This document shows positions 43,579 to 55,146 of a stretch of 64,000 nt of DNA, piece by piece. The notes under the pieces were generated by a model. The model worked only from the letters and a program-made list of their open reading frames with translations, made no database searches and had not been told where the DNA came from. A program made the translations under genes and the position numbers. The stretch comes from Micrococcales bacterium (GTDB lineage: Bacteria; Actinomycetota; Actinomycetes; Actinomycetales; Dermatophilaceae), in assembly GCA_021287075.1 (NCBI GenBank), contig JAJTBD010000015.1:31939-95938 (forward strand), written 5' to 3'. Numbering within the stretch: position 1 is the stretch's first letter; each line of letters begins with the position of its first letter.

Positions 43579-43584
43579 ATTCTA
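43579..43584 (-). promoter_or_regulatory. -10 element of the aminotransferase gene
   Basis: TAGAAT on the minus strand, a near-consensus -10, gives a leader of about 105 nt. No good -35 is present at 17-18 nt. The rest of the 186-nt gap (43467-43652) shows no gene. Confidence 0.45.
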
Positions 43585-43652
43585 GCGGCCGATCCGCTCC
43601 TTGGCTACGGATCACATATGCGGTATGCCGTGTGCAGCGTGGAAACCGCACC

Positions 43653-44357
43653 TCACCCCCGCAGGTGGTCAGCTGGGCGACGGCCCGTGGCGAGGAAGAG
43701 GGTGAAATCGCGCTCCTCGTCGCGGACCTGCTTGCCGACGTGCGTGGCCGTCGCCACGCGCACGTCGACGAACCCGGCGTCGCGCAGCATCCGCTCGACG
43801 TCCGCACGTCGGAAGCCGTGGTGGCCCCGGAACTCCGGGTGCGCCGCGTGATAGGCGCCCTCGGGGTCGTGGTCGAGGTCGGCGATCGCCACCTGTCCCC
43901 CCGGCGCCAGGACGGCGTGTGCCGCGCGCAGGGCCGCCGGGACATCCCCCATGTGGTGCAGGGCCAGCTGGGAGAGCACGAGGCCGTACGGTCCTCCGGG
44001 GAGGTCAACCGCCTGGTGGGGCGCCGATCCGTCGGCGACGATCTCGGCCCGCCAGCCGGCGAGCCCCTCGGCGTCGATGACGGCGCGGGCCCGCTCGACC
44101 ATCCCGGACGCGGTGTCCGTTAGGGTCACCGGGCCGAGCGCATCGGCGAGCTGCCGGGAGAGCAGTCCTGTCCCGGCACCCAGCTCGATCGCAGTCGGCC
44201 GGCCGGAGAGGTCCACCGCGGCCCGGATCGCCGCTGCCACTCCGCGACTGCGCGCGACGCGCCTGGGGTCGTCATCCCACGTCGCGGCCGCGCCGTTGAA
44301 GTGCTCGTGCTCGGTCGAGGCTGCCGCGTGGTCGTGCGCAGGGTCGTGGTGGCTCAC
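43653..44357 (-). CDS. SAM-dependent class-I methyltransferase
   Basis: 234 aa. Motif I is TAIELGAGTGLLSRQLADALG (about residue 53), followed by the acidic motif II region LTDTASGMVERAR, and LVLSQLALHHMGDVPAALR plus VLAPGGQVAIADLDHD, the methyltransferase-11/25 pattern of small-molecule enzymes. The N-terminus is His-rich (SHHDPAHDHAAASTEHEHF), unusual and possibly metal-binding. GTG start at 44357, 4 nt after the HAD stop. Substrate unknown. Confidence 0.85.
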   Translation of the reverse strand: MSHHDPAHDHAAASTEHEHFNGAAATWDDDPRRVARSRGVAAAIRAAVDLSGRPTAIELGAGTGLLSRQLADALGPVTLTDTASGMVERARAVIDAEGLAGWRAEIVADGSAPHQAVDLPGGPYGLVLSQLALHHMGDVPAALRAAHAVLAPGGQVAIADLDHDPEGAYHAAHPEFRGHHGFRRADVERMLRDAGFVDVRVATATHVGKQVRDEERDFTLFLATGRRPADHLRG

Positions 44358-44361
44358 GGCG

Positions 44362-44958
44362 TCAGCCTGCCAGCAGCCGCGCGACATCGGCACGCAGGCC
44401 CACCGGACCGGAGGCGGGGTCGTGCCGCAGCGCCCGGATGCCAAGCGCCCGCGCCGCCTCGACATTGGCGGGCACGTCGTCGATGAAGGCCAGGTCCTCC
44501 GGCGCCTCGCCGAGCGTCTCGATGATGTGCTCGAAGAACGCCGCCTCGGGCTTCATCGCGCCGACGTCGCAGGAGTAGAAGGAGCGGTCGACGTGGTCGT
44601 CATAGCCCCAGTGCTCACGCATGTATGCCGCGCGGTGGTCCTGCTGGTTGGTCGCCAGCGCGCACCGCACGCCGAGGGCACGCACCTGCGCGACGATGCC
44701 GAGGGCCTCGGCGTCGACGGTGAAGGCCTCCCACATGTGGAGCAGGTCGTCGACGTCGAGGCCGGTCTGCGGCCAGCCGGACAGCAGCTCGGCGAGACAC
44801 TCCCGGAAGGGCCGCTCCCCGCGCAGCGCAGGCACCTCGTAGGCGAAGAGCGCCTCGGCGAAACCCGGTCCGCCGAAGGCCTCGAGGCGGGCGCCCCAGT
44901 CGGCGCCCGTGCCGTGCTGGAGGACGCCATCGCAGTCCCAGAGGAGCCAGCGCGGCAT
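44362..44958 (-). CDS. HAD-superfamily hydrolase
   Basis: 198 aa. The catalytic loop LLWDCDGVLQHG (DxD; nucleophile Asp near residue 8), LATNQQDHRAAYMREHWG (motif II region), MKPEAAFFEHI (Lys, motif III) and LAFIDDVPANVEAA (DD, motif IV) are all intact, typical of epoxide-hydrolase-like/YihX phosphatases. The ATG at 44958 starts at the catalytic strand; a GTG 7 nt after the aspS stop would add about 10 residues. Substrate unknown. Confidence 0.86.
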   Translation of the reverse strand: MPRWLLWDCDGVLQHGTGADWGARLEAFGGPGFAEALFAYEVPALRGERPFRECLAELLSGWPQTGLDVDDLLHMWEAFTVDAEALGIVAQVRALGVRCALATNQQDHRAAYMREHWGYDDHVDRSFYSCDVGAMKPEAAFFEHIIETLGEAPEDLAFIDDVPANVEAARALGIRALRHDPASGPVGLRADVARLLAG

Positions 44959-45002
44959 ACCCGCACTGGCCTCCAGGGCGACGGCGTCCTCGGGCACGGG
45001 CC

Positions 45003-46838
45003 TCAGGACTGCTTCGGGGAGACCTCGAGAGCCCCCTGCGGGGCGGGCGTCTCGCCGTCCTTGGCCTCCGGCTTGGCGTCGATGCCGGCCTCCTTGCGCT
45101 GCTCCGGGGTGATCGGGGCCGGCGCGTCGGTCAGCGGGTCGTAGCCGCCGCCGGACTTGGGGAAGGCGATGACATCGCGGATGGAGTCGAAGCCGCCGAG
45201 GAGCATGACGATGCGGTCCCAGCCGAAGGCGATGCCGCCGTGCGGCGGGGCGCCGTACTGGAAGGCGTCGAGGAGGAAGCCGAACTTCTCCTGCGCCTGC
45301 TCCTGGCTCAGGCCCATGACCTTGAAGACCCGCTCCTGGACGTCGCGGCGGTGGATACGGATGGAGCCGCCGCCGATCTCGTTGCCATTGCAGACCATGT
45401 CGTAGGCGTAGGCGAGCGCCGGGCCGGGGTCGGTGTCGAAGGACGCCTCGAACTCCGCCTTGGGCGAGGTGAAGGCGTGGTGGACGGCCGTCCACGCGCC
45501 GGAGCCCACGGCCACATCGCCCGAGGCCTCCGCGTCGGCGGTCGGCTCGAACAGCGGCGCGTCGTTGACCCACAGGAAAGACCACGCGCTCTCGTCGATC
45601 AGATCGCAGCGCCTGCCGATCTCGAGGCGGGCGGCCCCGAGCAGCGCGCGGGAGGACTTGGCCGGGCCGGCCGCGAAGAAGATGCAGTCACCGGGCTGAG
45701 CGCCGACGTGCGCGGCGAGGCCGTCGCGCTCGGCGTCGGTGAGGTTCTTGGCGACCGGGCCGCCGAGGGTGCCATCCTCCTGGACGAGCACGTAGGCCAG
45801 GCCCTTGGCGCCGCGCTGCTTGGCCCACTCCTGCCAGGCGTCGAGCTGCTTGCGCGGCTGGGAGGCGCCGCCGGGCATGACGACCGCGCCGACATACTCC
45901 TGCTGGAAGACCCGGAAGGTCGTGTCCTTGAAGAACTCGGTGCACTCCACGAGCTCCTGGCCGAAGCGCAGGTCGGGCTTGTCGGTGCCGAAGCGGCGCA
46001 TGGCCTCGGCATAGGTCATCCGCTGGAAGGGCGTCGGGAGGTCGACGCCGATGAGCGCCCAGATCTCCTTGGCGATGGCCTCGCCGAGCTCGAGGACGTC
46101 GTCCTCGGTGACGAAGGACATCTCGATGTCGAGCTGGGTGAACTCCGGCTGGCGGTCGGCGCGGAAGTCCTCGTCGCGGTAGCAGCGGGCGATCTGGTAG
46201 TAGCGCTCCATGCCGGCGACCATGAGCAGCTGCTTGAACAGCTGGGGGCTCTGCGGCAGGGCGTACCAGGAGCCAGGCGCGAGGCGGGCGGGCACGAGGA
46301 AGTCGCGGGCGCCCTCGGGGGTGGAGCGCGTCAGCGTCGGCGTCTCGATCTCGACGAAGTCGCGCTCGCCGAGGACCTTGCGGGCCGCGGCGCTGACCTG
46401 CGAGCGCAGCCGCAGGGCGTGGCCGGCGGACTTGGCGCCCGGGCGGCGCAGGTCGAGGTAGCGGTGCTTGAGCCGGGCCTCCTCGCCGACCGTGACGCGC
46501 TCGTCGATCTGGAAGGGCAGCGGGGCGGCGGGGCTGAGCACCTCGATCTCGCTCGCCACGACGTCGATCTCGCCGGTGGGCAGCGCCGGGTTGACGTCCT
46601 TCTCCGCGCGGGCAGTCACCTCGCCGGTCACCTTGACGCAGAACTCGTTGCGCAGGTCATGGGCGGCACCGGTCAGCACCTCGTCGCGGGCGACGACCTG
46701 GACGATGCCGGAGGCGTCGCGCAGGTCGAGGAAGGCCACACCGCCGTGATCGCGTCGACGGGCCACCCAGCCGGTGAGGGTGACGGTCTGGCCGGCGTCG
46801 GCAGCGCGGAGCGCGCCTGCCTCATGGGTGCGGAGCAC
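45003..46838 (-). CDS. aspS: Aspartyl-tRNA synthetase
   Basis: 611-aa bacterial-type class-II synthetase. It has the N-terminal OB anticodon domain ([22 protein letters not shown]), class-II motifs 2 and 3 ([34 protein letters not shown]), and the GAD insertion domain of bacterial AspRS. GTG start with AAGGA 7 nt upstream. Together with missing information on GatCAB, it cannot be told whether it is discriminating. A -10 TAGGAT lies at 46875-46880. Confidence 0.97.
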   Translation of the reverse strand: MLRTHEAGALRAADAGQTVTLTGWVARRRDHGGVAFLDLRDASGIVQVVARDEVLTGAAHDLRNEFCVKVTGEVTARAEKDVNPALPTGEIDVVASEIEVLSPAAPLPFQIDERVTVGEEARLKHRYLDLRRPGAKSAGHALRLRSQVSAAARKVLGERDFVEIETPTLTRSTPEGARDFLVPARLAPGSWYALPQSPQLFKQLLMVAGMERYYQIARCYRDEDFRADRQPEFTQLDIEMSFVTEDDVLELGEAIAKEIWALIGVDLPTPFQRMTYAEAMRRFGTDKPDLRFGQELVECTEFFKDTTFRVFQQEYVGAVVMPGGASQPRKQLDAWQEWAKQRGAKGLAYVLVQEDGTLGGPVAKNLTDAERDGLAAHVGAQPGDCIFFAAGPAKSSRALLGAARLEIGRRCDLIDESAWSFLWVNDAPLFEPTADAEASGDVAVGSGAWTAVHHAFTSPKAEFEASFDTDPGPALAYAYDMVCNGNEIGGGSIRIHRRDVQERVFKVMGLSQEQAQEKFGFLLDAFQYGAPPHGGIAFGWDRIVMLLGGFDSIRDVIAFPKSGGGYDPLTDAPAPITPEQRKEAGIDAKPEAKDGETPAPQGALEVSPKQS

Positions 46839-46913
46839 GGAGGGGTCCTTCGATCGGTGGGTTTGTGCCGCCCCATCCTACGGACAGGGGTACGCCGCGG
46901 ACGAACCGATTGC

Positions 46914-46943
46914 GCCCGGCCCACCCCGCGGGGCGGCCGGGGC
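46914..46943 (-). terminator. Hairpin at the end of the DinB-like gene
   Basis: A GC-rich imperfect stem (GCCCCGGCC against GGCCGGGC with a bulge, inner CCCCGCGGGG) begins at the last base of the stop codon. It is a plausible terminator before the aspS promoter (TAGGAT, 46875-46880). Confidence 0.5.
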
Positions 46944-47548
46944 TACTCCCCCGCCCGACGCGCCGCATCGTCGGCTGCGGCCTGGACGCGGGCGACATAG
47001 TCGCGCCACCACCCCTCGTCACCGGGCGGGAGGTTGTCGACGCCGGGCCGGTATCCGCTCTCGCCGTCGATGAGCTCGCGCACGATGTCGGCGTGGCCCG
47101 CGTGGCGGGCGGTCTCGGCCGTGCAGCGGACCAGGGCCTCGGCGAAGGTGATCGAGCGCCGCTCCTCCGGCCACCACGGCACCTCGCCGACCGCGTCGAC
47201 GTCGAGCTCCTCGATGACCGTGTCGTCGTGGGCGATGACCGTGTCATAGAGCGCGAGGATGTCGGCGGTGGACTCGTCGGCGGTCGCCCACATGTCGGCG
47301 TTGTCCTCGGCGCCCTCGGCGAACCACGGCAGCTCGACCGGCGCGGGCCGGCCGAAGCACTCGCTGAGATAGCCCACCTCGACGCTCGCCACATGCTTGA
47401 CCAGCCCGAGCAGGTTGGTGCCCGTGGGCGTGAGCGGCCGGCGCAGGTCGCGCTCGCCCAGCCCCTCGAGCTTCCACCGCAGGGCCTCCCGCTGCTGCTG
47501 GAGATAGCGGTGCAGCGTCTCCTTGGTCGTCTCCATGGTCGTCTCCAT
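46943..47548 (-). CDS. DinB-like (DUF664) four-helix protein
   Basis: 201 aa, predicted metal-binding four-helix bundle. The pattern LLGLVKHVASVEVGYL, with one His at the end of helix 2, and ETARHAGHADIVRELIDGES with HAGH in helix 4, is the usual DinB/YfiT metal triad; members can be thiol (mycothiol or bacillithiol) transferases. Actinobacteria make mycothiol, so a mycothiol-dependent role is possible but not shown. ATG at 47548; the -10 is 7 nt upstream, so it is probably leaderless. Confidence 0.85.
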   Translation of the reverse strand: METTMETTKETLHRYLQQQREALRWKLEGLGERDLRRPLTPTGTNLLGLVKHVASVEVGYLSECFGRPAPVELPWFAEGAEDNADMWATADESTADILALYDTVIAHDDTVIEELDVDAVGEVPWWPEERRSITFAEALVRCTAETARHAGHADIVRELIDGESGYRPGVDNLPPGDEGWWRDYVARVQAAADDAARRAGE

Positions 47549-47555
47549 GCCCCAG

Positions 47556-47589
47556 AGGCTAGGCCCGGCGTCCGACAAGCCACTAGCGT
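47556..47589. promoter_or_regulatory. Divergent leaderless promoters (DinB-like and MFS)
   Basis: On the minus strand TAGCCT (47556-47561) lies 7 nt before the DinB-like ATG. On the plus strand TAGCGT (47584-47589) lies 6 nt before the MFS ATG. Neither gene has a Shine-Dalgarno, and the 47-nt gap leaves room only for leaderless starts. Confidence 0.5.
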
Positions 47590-47595
47590 TCGGCC

Positions 47596-48993
47596 ATGCC
47601 CTCGCCGGCCCCAGAGCCGCCCACCCAGCCGCCCACCCAGCCGCGCCCGCGGACGACCGCGGGTGGGCTGCCCGCGCGGGCCCGCCGCGGCTACGGCATG
47701 GGCTCGGTCGCCACCGGGTCGTTCGGCACCGTGCCCGGGCTGCTCCTGCTCCCCTACCTGACCGACCGCCTCGGGATCGGCGCCGGGCTGGCCGGTGTCA
47801 TCGTCTTCGCCCCCAAGGCCTGGGATGTCCTGGTCAACCCGGTTGCCGGGCGGCTCTCGGACAACAGCACCCACCCCGACGGGCGGCGGCGCCCCTTCCT
47901 CATCCGCGCCGGCCTGGCGCTGGCCGTCCTCTTCGCGCTGATCTTCGCCGGGCCCACCGCCCCCGCAGCCCTGGGCGCGGCGTGGGTGGCGGTCGCCTTC
48001 CTGCTGGCGGCCACGGCATACGCCTTCTTCCAGGTGCCCTATGTCGCCATGCCGGCCGAGCTGACCGAGAGCTATGAGGAGCGCACCCGGCTGATGACCT
48101 GGCGCGTGGCGATCCTGGCGATCGCGATCCTCGTCAGCGGCGGGCTGTCCCCCGCCATCCGCGACGCGCTCGGGCCGCAATGGGGCTATCGCGCGGTCGG
48201 CGTCTTTGTCGGCCTGCTCATCGCCGTCGGCGCGATCGGCGCATACCGCGGCACGGCCGGTGTGCGCCTGGCCGAGTCCACCTCTGCGACAGGGGCTTTC
48301 GGCGACCAGCTGCGGCTGGTCTCGACAGACCGCGACTTCCGGGCACTCGTGACGACGTTCGCGCTCCAGGCGCTGGCCACGGGCGCGATGCTCGCGGGCG
48401 TGGACTACGTGGCTCGCACCTACTTCAGCGGATCCGGCTCGGCCACACTGCTGTTCATCGCCTTCGTCGCCCCGGCGGTGCTCGTCACACCGCTGTGGGA
48501 GCGGGTCGGCGGGCGGGTCGGCAAGCGGGCGGCATTCGTCCTCGCCAGCGTCCTGCTCGCCCTCGGCGCCGGCCTCGTCTTCCTCGTGGCCCGCTCCGGA
48601 CTCGTGCCCGCCGCGGCCTGCCTCGTGCTCGTCGGGGTGGGCTATGCGGGTGCCCAGATGTTCCCGATGGCGATGCTGCCCGACACCGCGGCGCTGGACG
48701 CACATCGCAGCGGGCACAACCGGATCGGCCTCTACACGGGCGTGTGGACCGCGATCGAGACCCTCGGCCTGGCCTGCGGCCCGGGGCTGTATGCCGCGGT
48801 GCTGGCCATCGGCGGCTACCGCTCCTCGACCGACGGCTCGGCCGTGCAGACGGCCACCGCGGAGCAGGCGATCCTGCTCGGCTTCACGCTCGTCCCGGCC
48901 GCGATCGTCCTGCTCTCGCTGCTCCCCCTGCTGCGCTATCGGATCGACGAGGCGGCCGTCCGCGCCGCCGCACCCCACGGCCAGGAGGGCTGA
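47596..48993 (+). CDS. MFS transporter of the glycoside-pentoside-hexuronide (GPH) type
   Basis: 465 aa with 12 predicted helices after a Pro-rich, likely cytoplasmic N-terminus. GPH signatures are visible: DVLVNPVAGRLSDN after helix 2, GRRRPFLIRAGL, and QVPYVAMPAELT (PxxAL-like) after helix 4. The family takes up sugars or related solutes by cation symport. It is followed 3 nt later by a PLP decarboxylase gene, so the solute may be linked to an amine or amino acid. Confidence 0.85.
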   Translation: MPSPAPEPPTQPPTQPRPRTTAGGLPARARRGYGMGSVATGSFGTVPGLLLLPYLTDRLGIGAGLAGVIVFAPKAWDVLVNPVAGRLSDNSTHPDGRRRPFLIRAGLALAVLFALIFAGPTAPAALGAAWVAVAFLLAATAYAFFQVPYVAMPAELTESYEERTRLMTWRVAILAIAILVSGGLSPAIRDALGPQWGYRAVGVFVGLLIAVGAIGAYRGTAGVRLAESTSATGAFGDQLRLVSTDRDFRALVTTFALQALATGAMLAGVDYVARTYFSGSGSATLLFIAFVAPAVLVTPLWERVGGRVGKRAAFVLASVLLALGAGLVFLVARSGLVPAAACLVLVGVGYAGAQMFPMAMLPDTAALDAHRSGHNRIGLYTGVWTAIETLGLACGPGLYAAVLAIGGYRSSTDGSAVQTATAEQAILLGFTLVPAAIVLLSLLPLLRYRIDEAAVRAAAPHGQEG

Positions 48994-48996
48994 CCC

Positions 48997-50445
48997 ATGC
49001 ACCACGACGCGATGTCCGCGGCGGATGTCCGGCACGCCCTCGCGCGGCTGCGCGTGGGCGACCTGCCGACCCATGGCGGCCACACGCTCTCCTATGTCTA
49101 TGACAGCGGGCTCGCCGAGGTGGACGCGCTCGGACGCGAGGCACTCGCGGCATTCGCTGCGACCAATGGCCTTGACCCGACGGCGTTCCCATCACTGGCG
49201 GCCATGGAGTCCGAGCTCGTCGCCGATGTCGCGGACCTGCTCGATGCCCCGGATACGGTCGTCGGCACCGCGACCTCGGGCGGCACCGAGTCGATCGTCC
49301 TCGCGGTGCTCGCCGCGCGGGAGAGCCGGCGCGACATCGGCCGCCCCAAGGTGGTCGTCCCGTCGACCGCCCACGCGGCATTCCACAAGGCCGGTCACCT
49401 GCTCGGGCTCGAGATCGTCGCCGTCCCCGTCGACCCGGCCACCCACCGCGCCGACCCCGACGCGATGGCCGCGGCCATCACCGACGAGACCGTGCTCGTC
49501 GTCGCGTCGGCGCCGTCCTATGCCCATGGCGTGATCGACCCCGTCGAGCAGATCGCCGCAGCCGCTGCCGAGCGTGGCGTCCGCTGCCATGTCGACGCCT
49601 GCATCGGCGGCTTCGTGCTGCCCTTCCTCGACGAGCCCCTGCCACCGTGGACCTTTGCCGTCGACGGGGTCACGAGCATCTCGGTGGACCTGCACAAATA
49701 CGCCTACACACCCAAGGGCGTCTCGCTGCTGCTCCACCGCGAGCCGGCGCTGCGCCGCGGCCACCTCTTCGCCTCCGCCGACTGGCCGGGCTACACGATG
49801 CTCAACACGACTCTCCAGTCGACCAAGTCGGGCGGGCCGCTGGCCGCGGCGTGGGCGGTCACCCGCGCCATCGGGCGCGACGGGTATGCCGCGCTGGCCG
49901 GTCGGGCGCGCGCGGCCACCCTCGAGGTGGCCGACGCGGTGGCCGATGTCGACGGGCTCGAGGTCGTGGCGGCACCCGACTCCACGCTGCTGTGCCTGCG
50001 TGCCACCGACGGCTGCGATGTCCTCACCGTGGCCGACGAGCTGCTGGAGCTCGGGTGGTATGCCCAGCCCCAGCTGTCCTTCGGCGGCGACCCCGCCTCG
50101 CTGCACCTGACCCTCTGTGCCGCAACGGCTTCTGCGACCGGCGAGCTCATCGAGGCGCTGCGGTCGGCGACCGCGGCGGCCCGTCGGGCGGGCCCGGTGC
50201 AGGTCGATCCGGAGCTCGCCGCGGCCGCCGGGGCAATCGACGCCGATGCGCTCGACGACGCCACGCTCGACGGGCTGCTGGCGATCGCCGGCCTCGCCGC
50301 TGGTGACGGCTCGGTGGCCGTGCCCAAGCGCATGGCTCCCGTCAACGCGCTGCTCGACGTGGCCCCACCGCCGCTGCGGGAGGCGCTGCTGCTCGGCGTG
50401 CTCGACCGGCTGACGCGCCCTGCCGCGCGCGGTCAGTCGAGCTGA
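48997..50445 (+). CDS. PLP-dependent decarboxylase / sphingosine-phosphate-lyase-like enzyme
   Basis: 482-aa fold-type I group II decarboxylase relative. Motifs are TSGGTESIVLAVLAARE (PLP phosphate), AHAAFHKAGHLLG, CHVDACIGGFVLPF (Asp) and the Schiff-base lysine in SISVDLHKYAYTPKG (about residue 233). The HKY...PKG form and the order fit dihydrosphingosine-1-phosphate lyase and MfnA-type tyrosine/aspartate decarboxylases more than glutamate decarboxylase. It is coupled to the MFS gene (3-nt gap), so the pair may import and process one compound. The 3' end overlaps the YchJ-like gene by 13 nt. Confidence 0.85.
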   Translation: MHHDAMSAADVRHALARLRVGDLPTHGGHTLSYVYDSGLAEVDALGREALAAFAATNGLDPTAFPSLAAMESELVADVADLLDAPDTVVGTATSGGTESIVLAVLAARESRRDIGRPKVVVPSTAHAAFHKAGHLLGLEIVAVPVDPATHRADPDAMAAAITDETVLVVASAPSYAHGVIDPVEQIAAAAAERGVRCHVDACIGGFVLPFLDEPLPPWTFAVDGVTSISVDLHKYAYTPKGVSLLLHREPALRRGHLFASADWPGYTMLNTTLQSTKSGGPLAAAWAVTRAIGRDGYAALAGRARAATLEVADAVADVDGLEVVAAPDSTLLCLRATDGCDVLTVADELLELGWYAQPQLSFGGDPASLHLTLCAATASATGELIEALRSATAAARRAGPVQVDPELAAAAGAIDADALDDATLDGLLAIAGLAAGDGSVAVPKRMAPVNALLDVAPPPLREALLLGVLDRLTRPAARGQSS

Positions 50446-50870
50446 TCGCCGTCGAGATAGACCCAGCGGCCACCGCGACGCACGAATCGGCTGCGCTCGT
50501 GCATCCGCTGCCGGCGGCCCGCTCCAGCCGCCCCACCCTCGAGCCACTCGGCCTCGAACTCGACCTCGCCGCTCTCGTCGTCGGGGCCCCCGTCGACGGT
50601 GTCGATCACGGCGAGGGCGACCCAGCGGGTGCCGGTGTCGGCGCACAGGCCCTCGGGCCGGGTCCGCGGGTGCCAGGTGCGCACGAGATAGCCGATGTCA
50701 TTGCGCGCGAACGCCGTGTAGCGGGAGCGCATCAGCGCCTCGGCCGTGGGCGCGGGGGTGCCGTCGAGGAAGGGGCCGCAGCACGCGGCATACATGCCGC
50801 CGGAGCCGCACGGGCACGAGCCGCCGGTGCCGCCGGCGCTGCCGGCCGCCCCGCCGAAGGCACCGCTCAC
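50433..50870 (-). CDS. YchJ-family protein with SEC-C zinc motif
   Basis: 145 aa. The N-terminus has a Gly/Ala-rich stretch, then the SEC-C metal motif CPCGSGGMYAACCGPF and the NTF2-like fold with PTAEALMRSRYTAFARNDIGYL and WVALAVIDTV. Function unknown; YchJ proteins are common and single-domain. GTG start at 50870 overlaps the VOC gene stop by 4 nt. The 3' end runs 13 nt into the convergent decarboxylase gene. Confidence 0.88.
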   Translation of the reverse strand: MSGAFGGAAGSAGGTGGSCPCGSGGMYAACCGPFLDGTPAPTAEALMRSRYTAFARNDIGYLVRTWHPRTRPEGLCADTGTRWVALAVIDTVDGGPDDESGEVEFEAEWLEGGAAGAGRRQRMHERSRFVRRGGRWVYLDGDQLD

Positions 50871-51586
50871 GACTCCTCCTGGAGGACACAGAACTCGTTG
50901 CCCGAGGGGTCGGTCAGGACCGTCCACGGCAGCTCGCCCCAGTCATGCTCGAACACGCTGGCACCGGCCTCGATGAGTCGGTCGACGCATCCCTGACGGG
51001 TCTCCCCTGCCTCGGGTCTGACGTCGAGGTGGATGAGGTTGTGCTCCGCCTTGGGCTCCAGCTCGGGGCAGAGCTCGAGCAGCGGGCCCTCCCCGCTGGG
51101 GTGCTGGAGCGACACGGGAGCTGAGCCCGGCACCTCCACCCACCCCGTGGCGAGCTGCCAGAAGGCCTGCTGCGCAAGGGGATCGGTGACATCGAGAGGC
51201 AGGGAGGCGAGCGGGCCGGTCGTCGCGAGCGTCGGGCGGTCCTCCAGCACGCAGAAGGCATTGCCCTCGATGTCGGCCAGGACCGTCCACGGCACCTCGC
51301 CCTGCCCGATGTCGAGATGGGCCGCGCCGAGCCCGAGCAGTCGCTCGACCACCGCGTCGGGCTGGGCGCCACCGCGCAGGTCGAGGTGCAGTCGGGGGGT
51401 GCGCTGCGGGGTGACATCGGGCAGCCGCTCGAGGCAGACGTCGAGCCACGCCGGCGTGCCCCGCCCCAGTCTCGCCTCGAAGGCGTCTGCCTCGTCGGTC
51501 AGGACCGACAGACCGAGGGCGGCAGCCCAGAAACGGCCGAGCCGCTGCGGGTCGGCGGCCTTGATGACGATGTTCTCCAGGCGCAT
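50867..51586 (-). CDS. Tandem VOC (glyoxalase-like) domain protein
   Basis: 239 aa made of two similar glyoxalase-fold halves of about 115 residues. Each ends in a near-identical strand: PWTVLADIEGNAFCVLE and PWTVLTDPSGNEFCVLQ. Each has a His-x-Asp strand (LHLDLRG, IHLDVRP). The glutamate expected as third ligand is present in FCVLE of the first half but is Gln in the second, so that half may not bind metal. The ATG at 51586 is preferred to GTG 51595, which lies within the -10 TAGGGT. Confidence 0.82.
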   Translation of the reverse strand: MRLENIVIKAADPQRLGRFWAAALGLSVLTDEADAFEARLGRGTPAWLDVCLERLPDVTPQRTPRLHLDLRGGAQPDAVVERLLGLGAAHLDIGQGEVPWTVLADIEGNAFCVLEDRPTLATTGPLASLPLDVTDPLAQQAFWQLATGWVEVPGSAPVSLQHPSGEGPLLELCPELEPKAEHNLIHLDVRPEAGETRQGCVDRLIEAGASVFEHDWGELPWTVLTDPSGNEFCVLQEES

Positions 51587-51593
51587 GCGACCC

Positions 51594-51599
51594 ACCCTA
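51594..51599 (-). promoter_or_regulatory. -10 element, probable leaderless VOC promoter
   Basis: TAGGGT on the minus strand lies 7 nt before the ATG at 51586, which fits transcription starting at the start codon. It also decides the start, because the alternative GTG lies within it. Confidence 0.45.
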
Positions 51600-51637
51600 G
51601 GAGGCGGCGCCGACAGGGCGCACCGGCCGGCCGGCCG

Positions 51638-52300
51638 TCAGCGGTATGCCGGGTGCTCGGGCCAGGGGCTGTCGGCCGGTCGCAGCGTGGCCCAGTCCCG
51701 CGCGCGGGAGGCGTGGGCGGCCAGGATGCTGATGCAGGCACTCGGGTTGTGCAGGCGACCGGCGAGGACCGCGTCGTGCGCGTCGTCGAGCGAGACCCAC
51801 CCGGTCGGCATGCCGTGCTCCTCCGCGTCGCGGGTGTGCCGCTCGCCCTCGGGGACTGCGGAGAGCCCGCGCGCCACATAGACCCGCAGGGCCTCGTCGA
51901 GACCGCCCGGTGAGGAGAAGTAGTCGATGAGGACATCCCAGCGCTCGGCGCGCAGGTCGACCTCCTCGGCGAGCTCGCGGGCCGCGGCCAGGGCGGGGTC
52001 CTCCCCCGGCTGGTCGAGCAGCCCGGCCGGCAGCTCCCACTCATAGGCGCCGACCGGGTGGCGGTACTGCTGGATCATGACGATGCGCTCGTGGTCGTCG
52101 AGCGCGAGGACCGCAACGGCACCCGGGTGCTTCACGAACTCCCTTGTGACGCAGCCGGCCTCGCCGAGATCGACCCGCTCGCGCTGGACATCCCAGACCA
52201 TCCCGGCAAAGGCGGTCTCGCTGCTGGAGACCGGCCTGGGGTCGATGCGGTCACGCACCGAGCCGGGCTCGAGCACCGGGTGCAGCAGGGCGTCGATCAT
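51638..52300 (-). CDS. NUDIX hydrolase, ADP-ribose pyrophosphatase-like
   Basis: 220 aa; follows pyrG by 13 nt, as Rv1700 does in Mycobacterium tuberculosis. The Nudix box is ELPAGLLDQPGEDPALAARELAEEV-like: ELPAGLL...RELAEEVDL, with the REEE core and a one-residue-longer first loop. VIQQYRHPVGAYEWELPAG before it and FSSPGGLDEALRVYVARGL after it match ADP-ribose pyrophosphatases. ATG at 52300. Confidence 0.93.
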   Translation of the reverse strand: MIDALLHPVLEPGSVRDRIDPRPVSSSETAFAGMVWDVQRERVDLGEAGCVTREFVKHPGAVAVLALDDHERIVMIQQYRHPVGAYEWELPAGLLDQPGEDPALAAARELAEEVDLRAERWDVLIDYFSSPGGLDEALRVYVARGLSAVPEGERHTRDAEEHGMPTGWVSLDDAHDAVLAGRLHNPSACISILAAHASRARDWATLRPADSPWPEHPAYR

Positions 52301-52313
52301 GCAGCCGAGCCGC

Positions 52314-55145
<2,832 letters not shown>

Positions 55146-55146
<1 letters not shown>

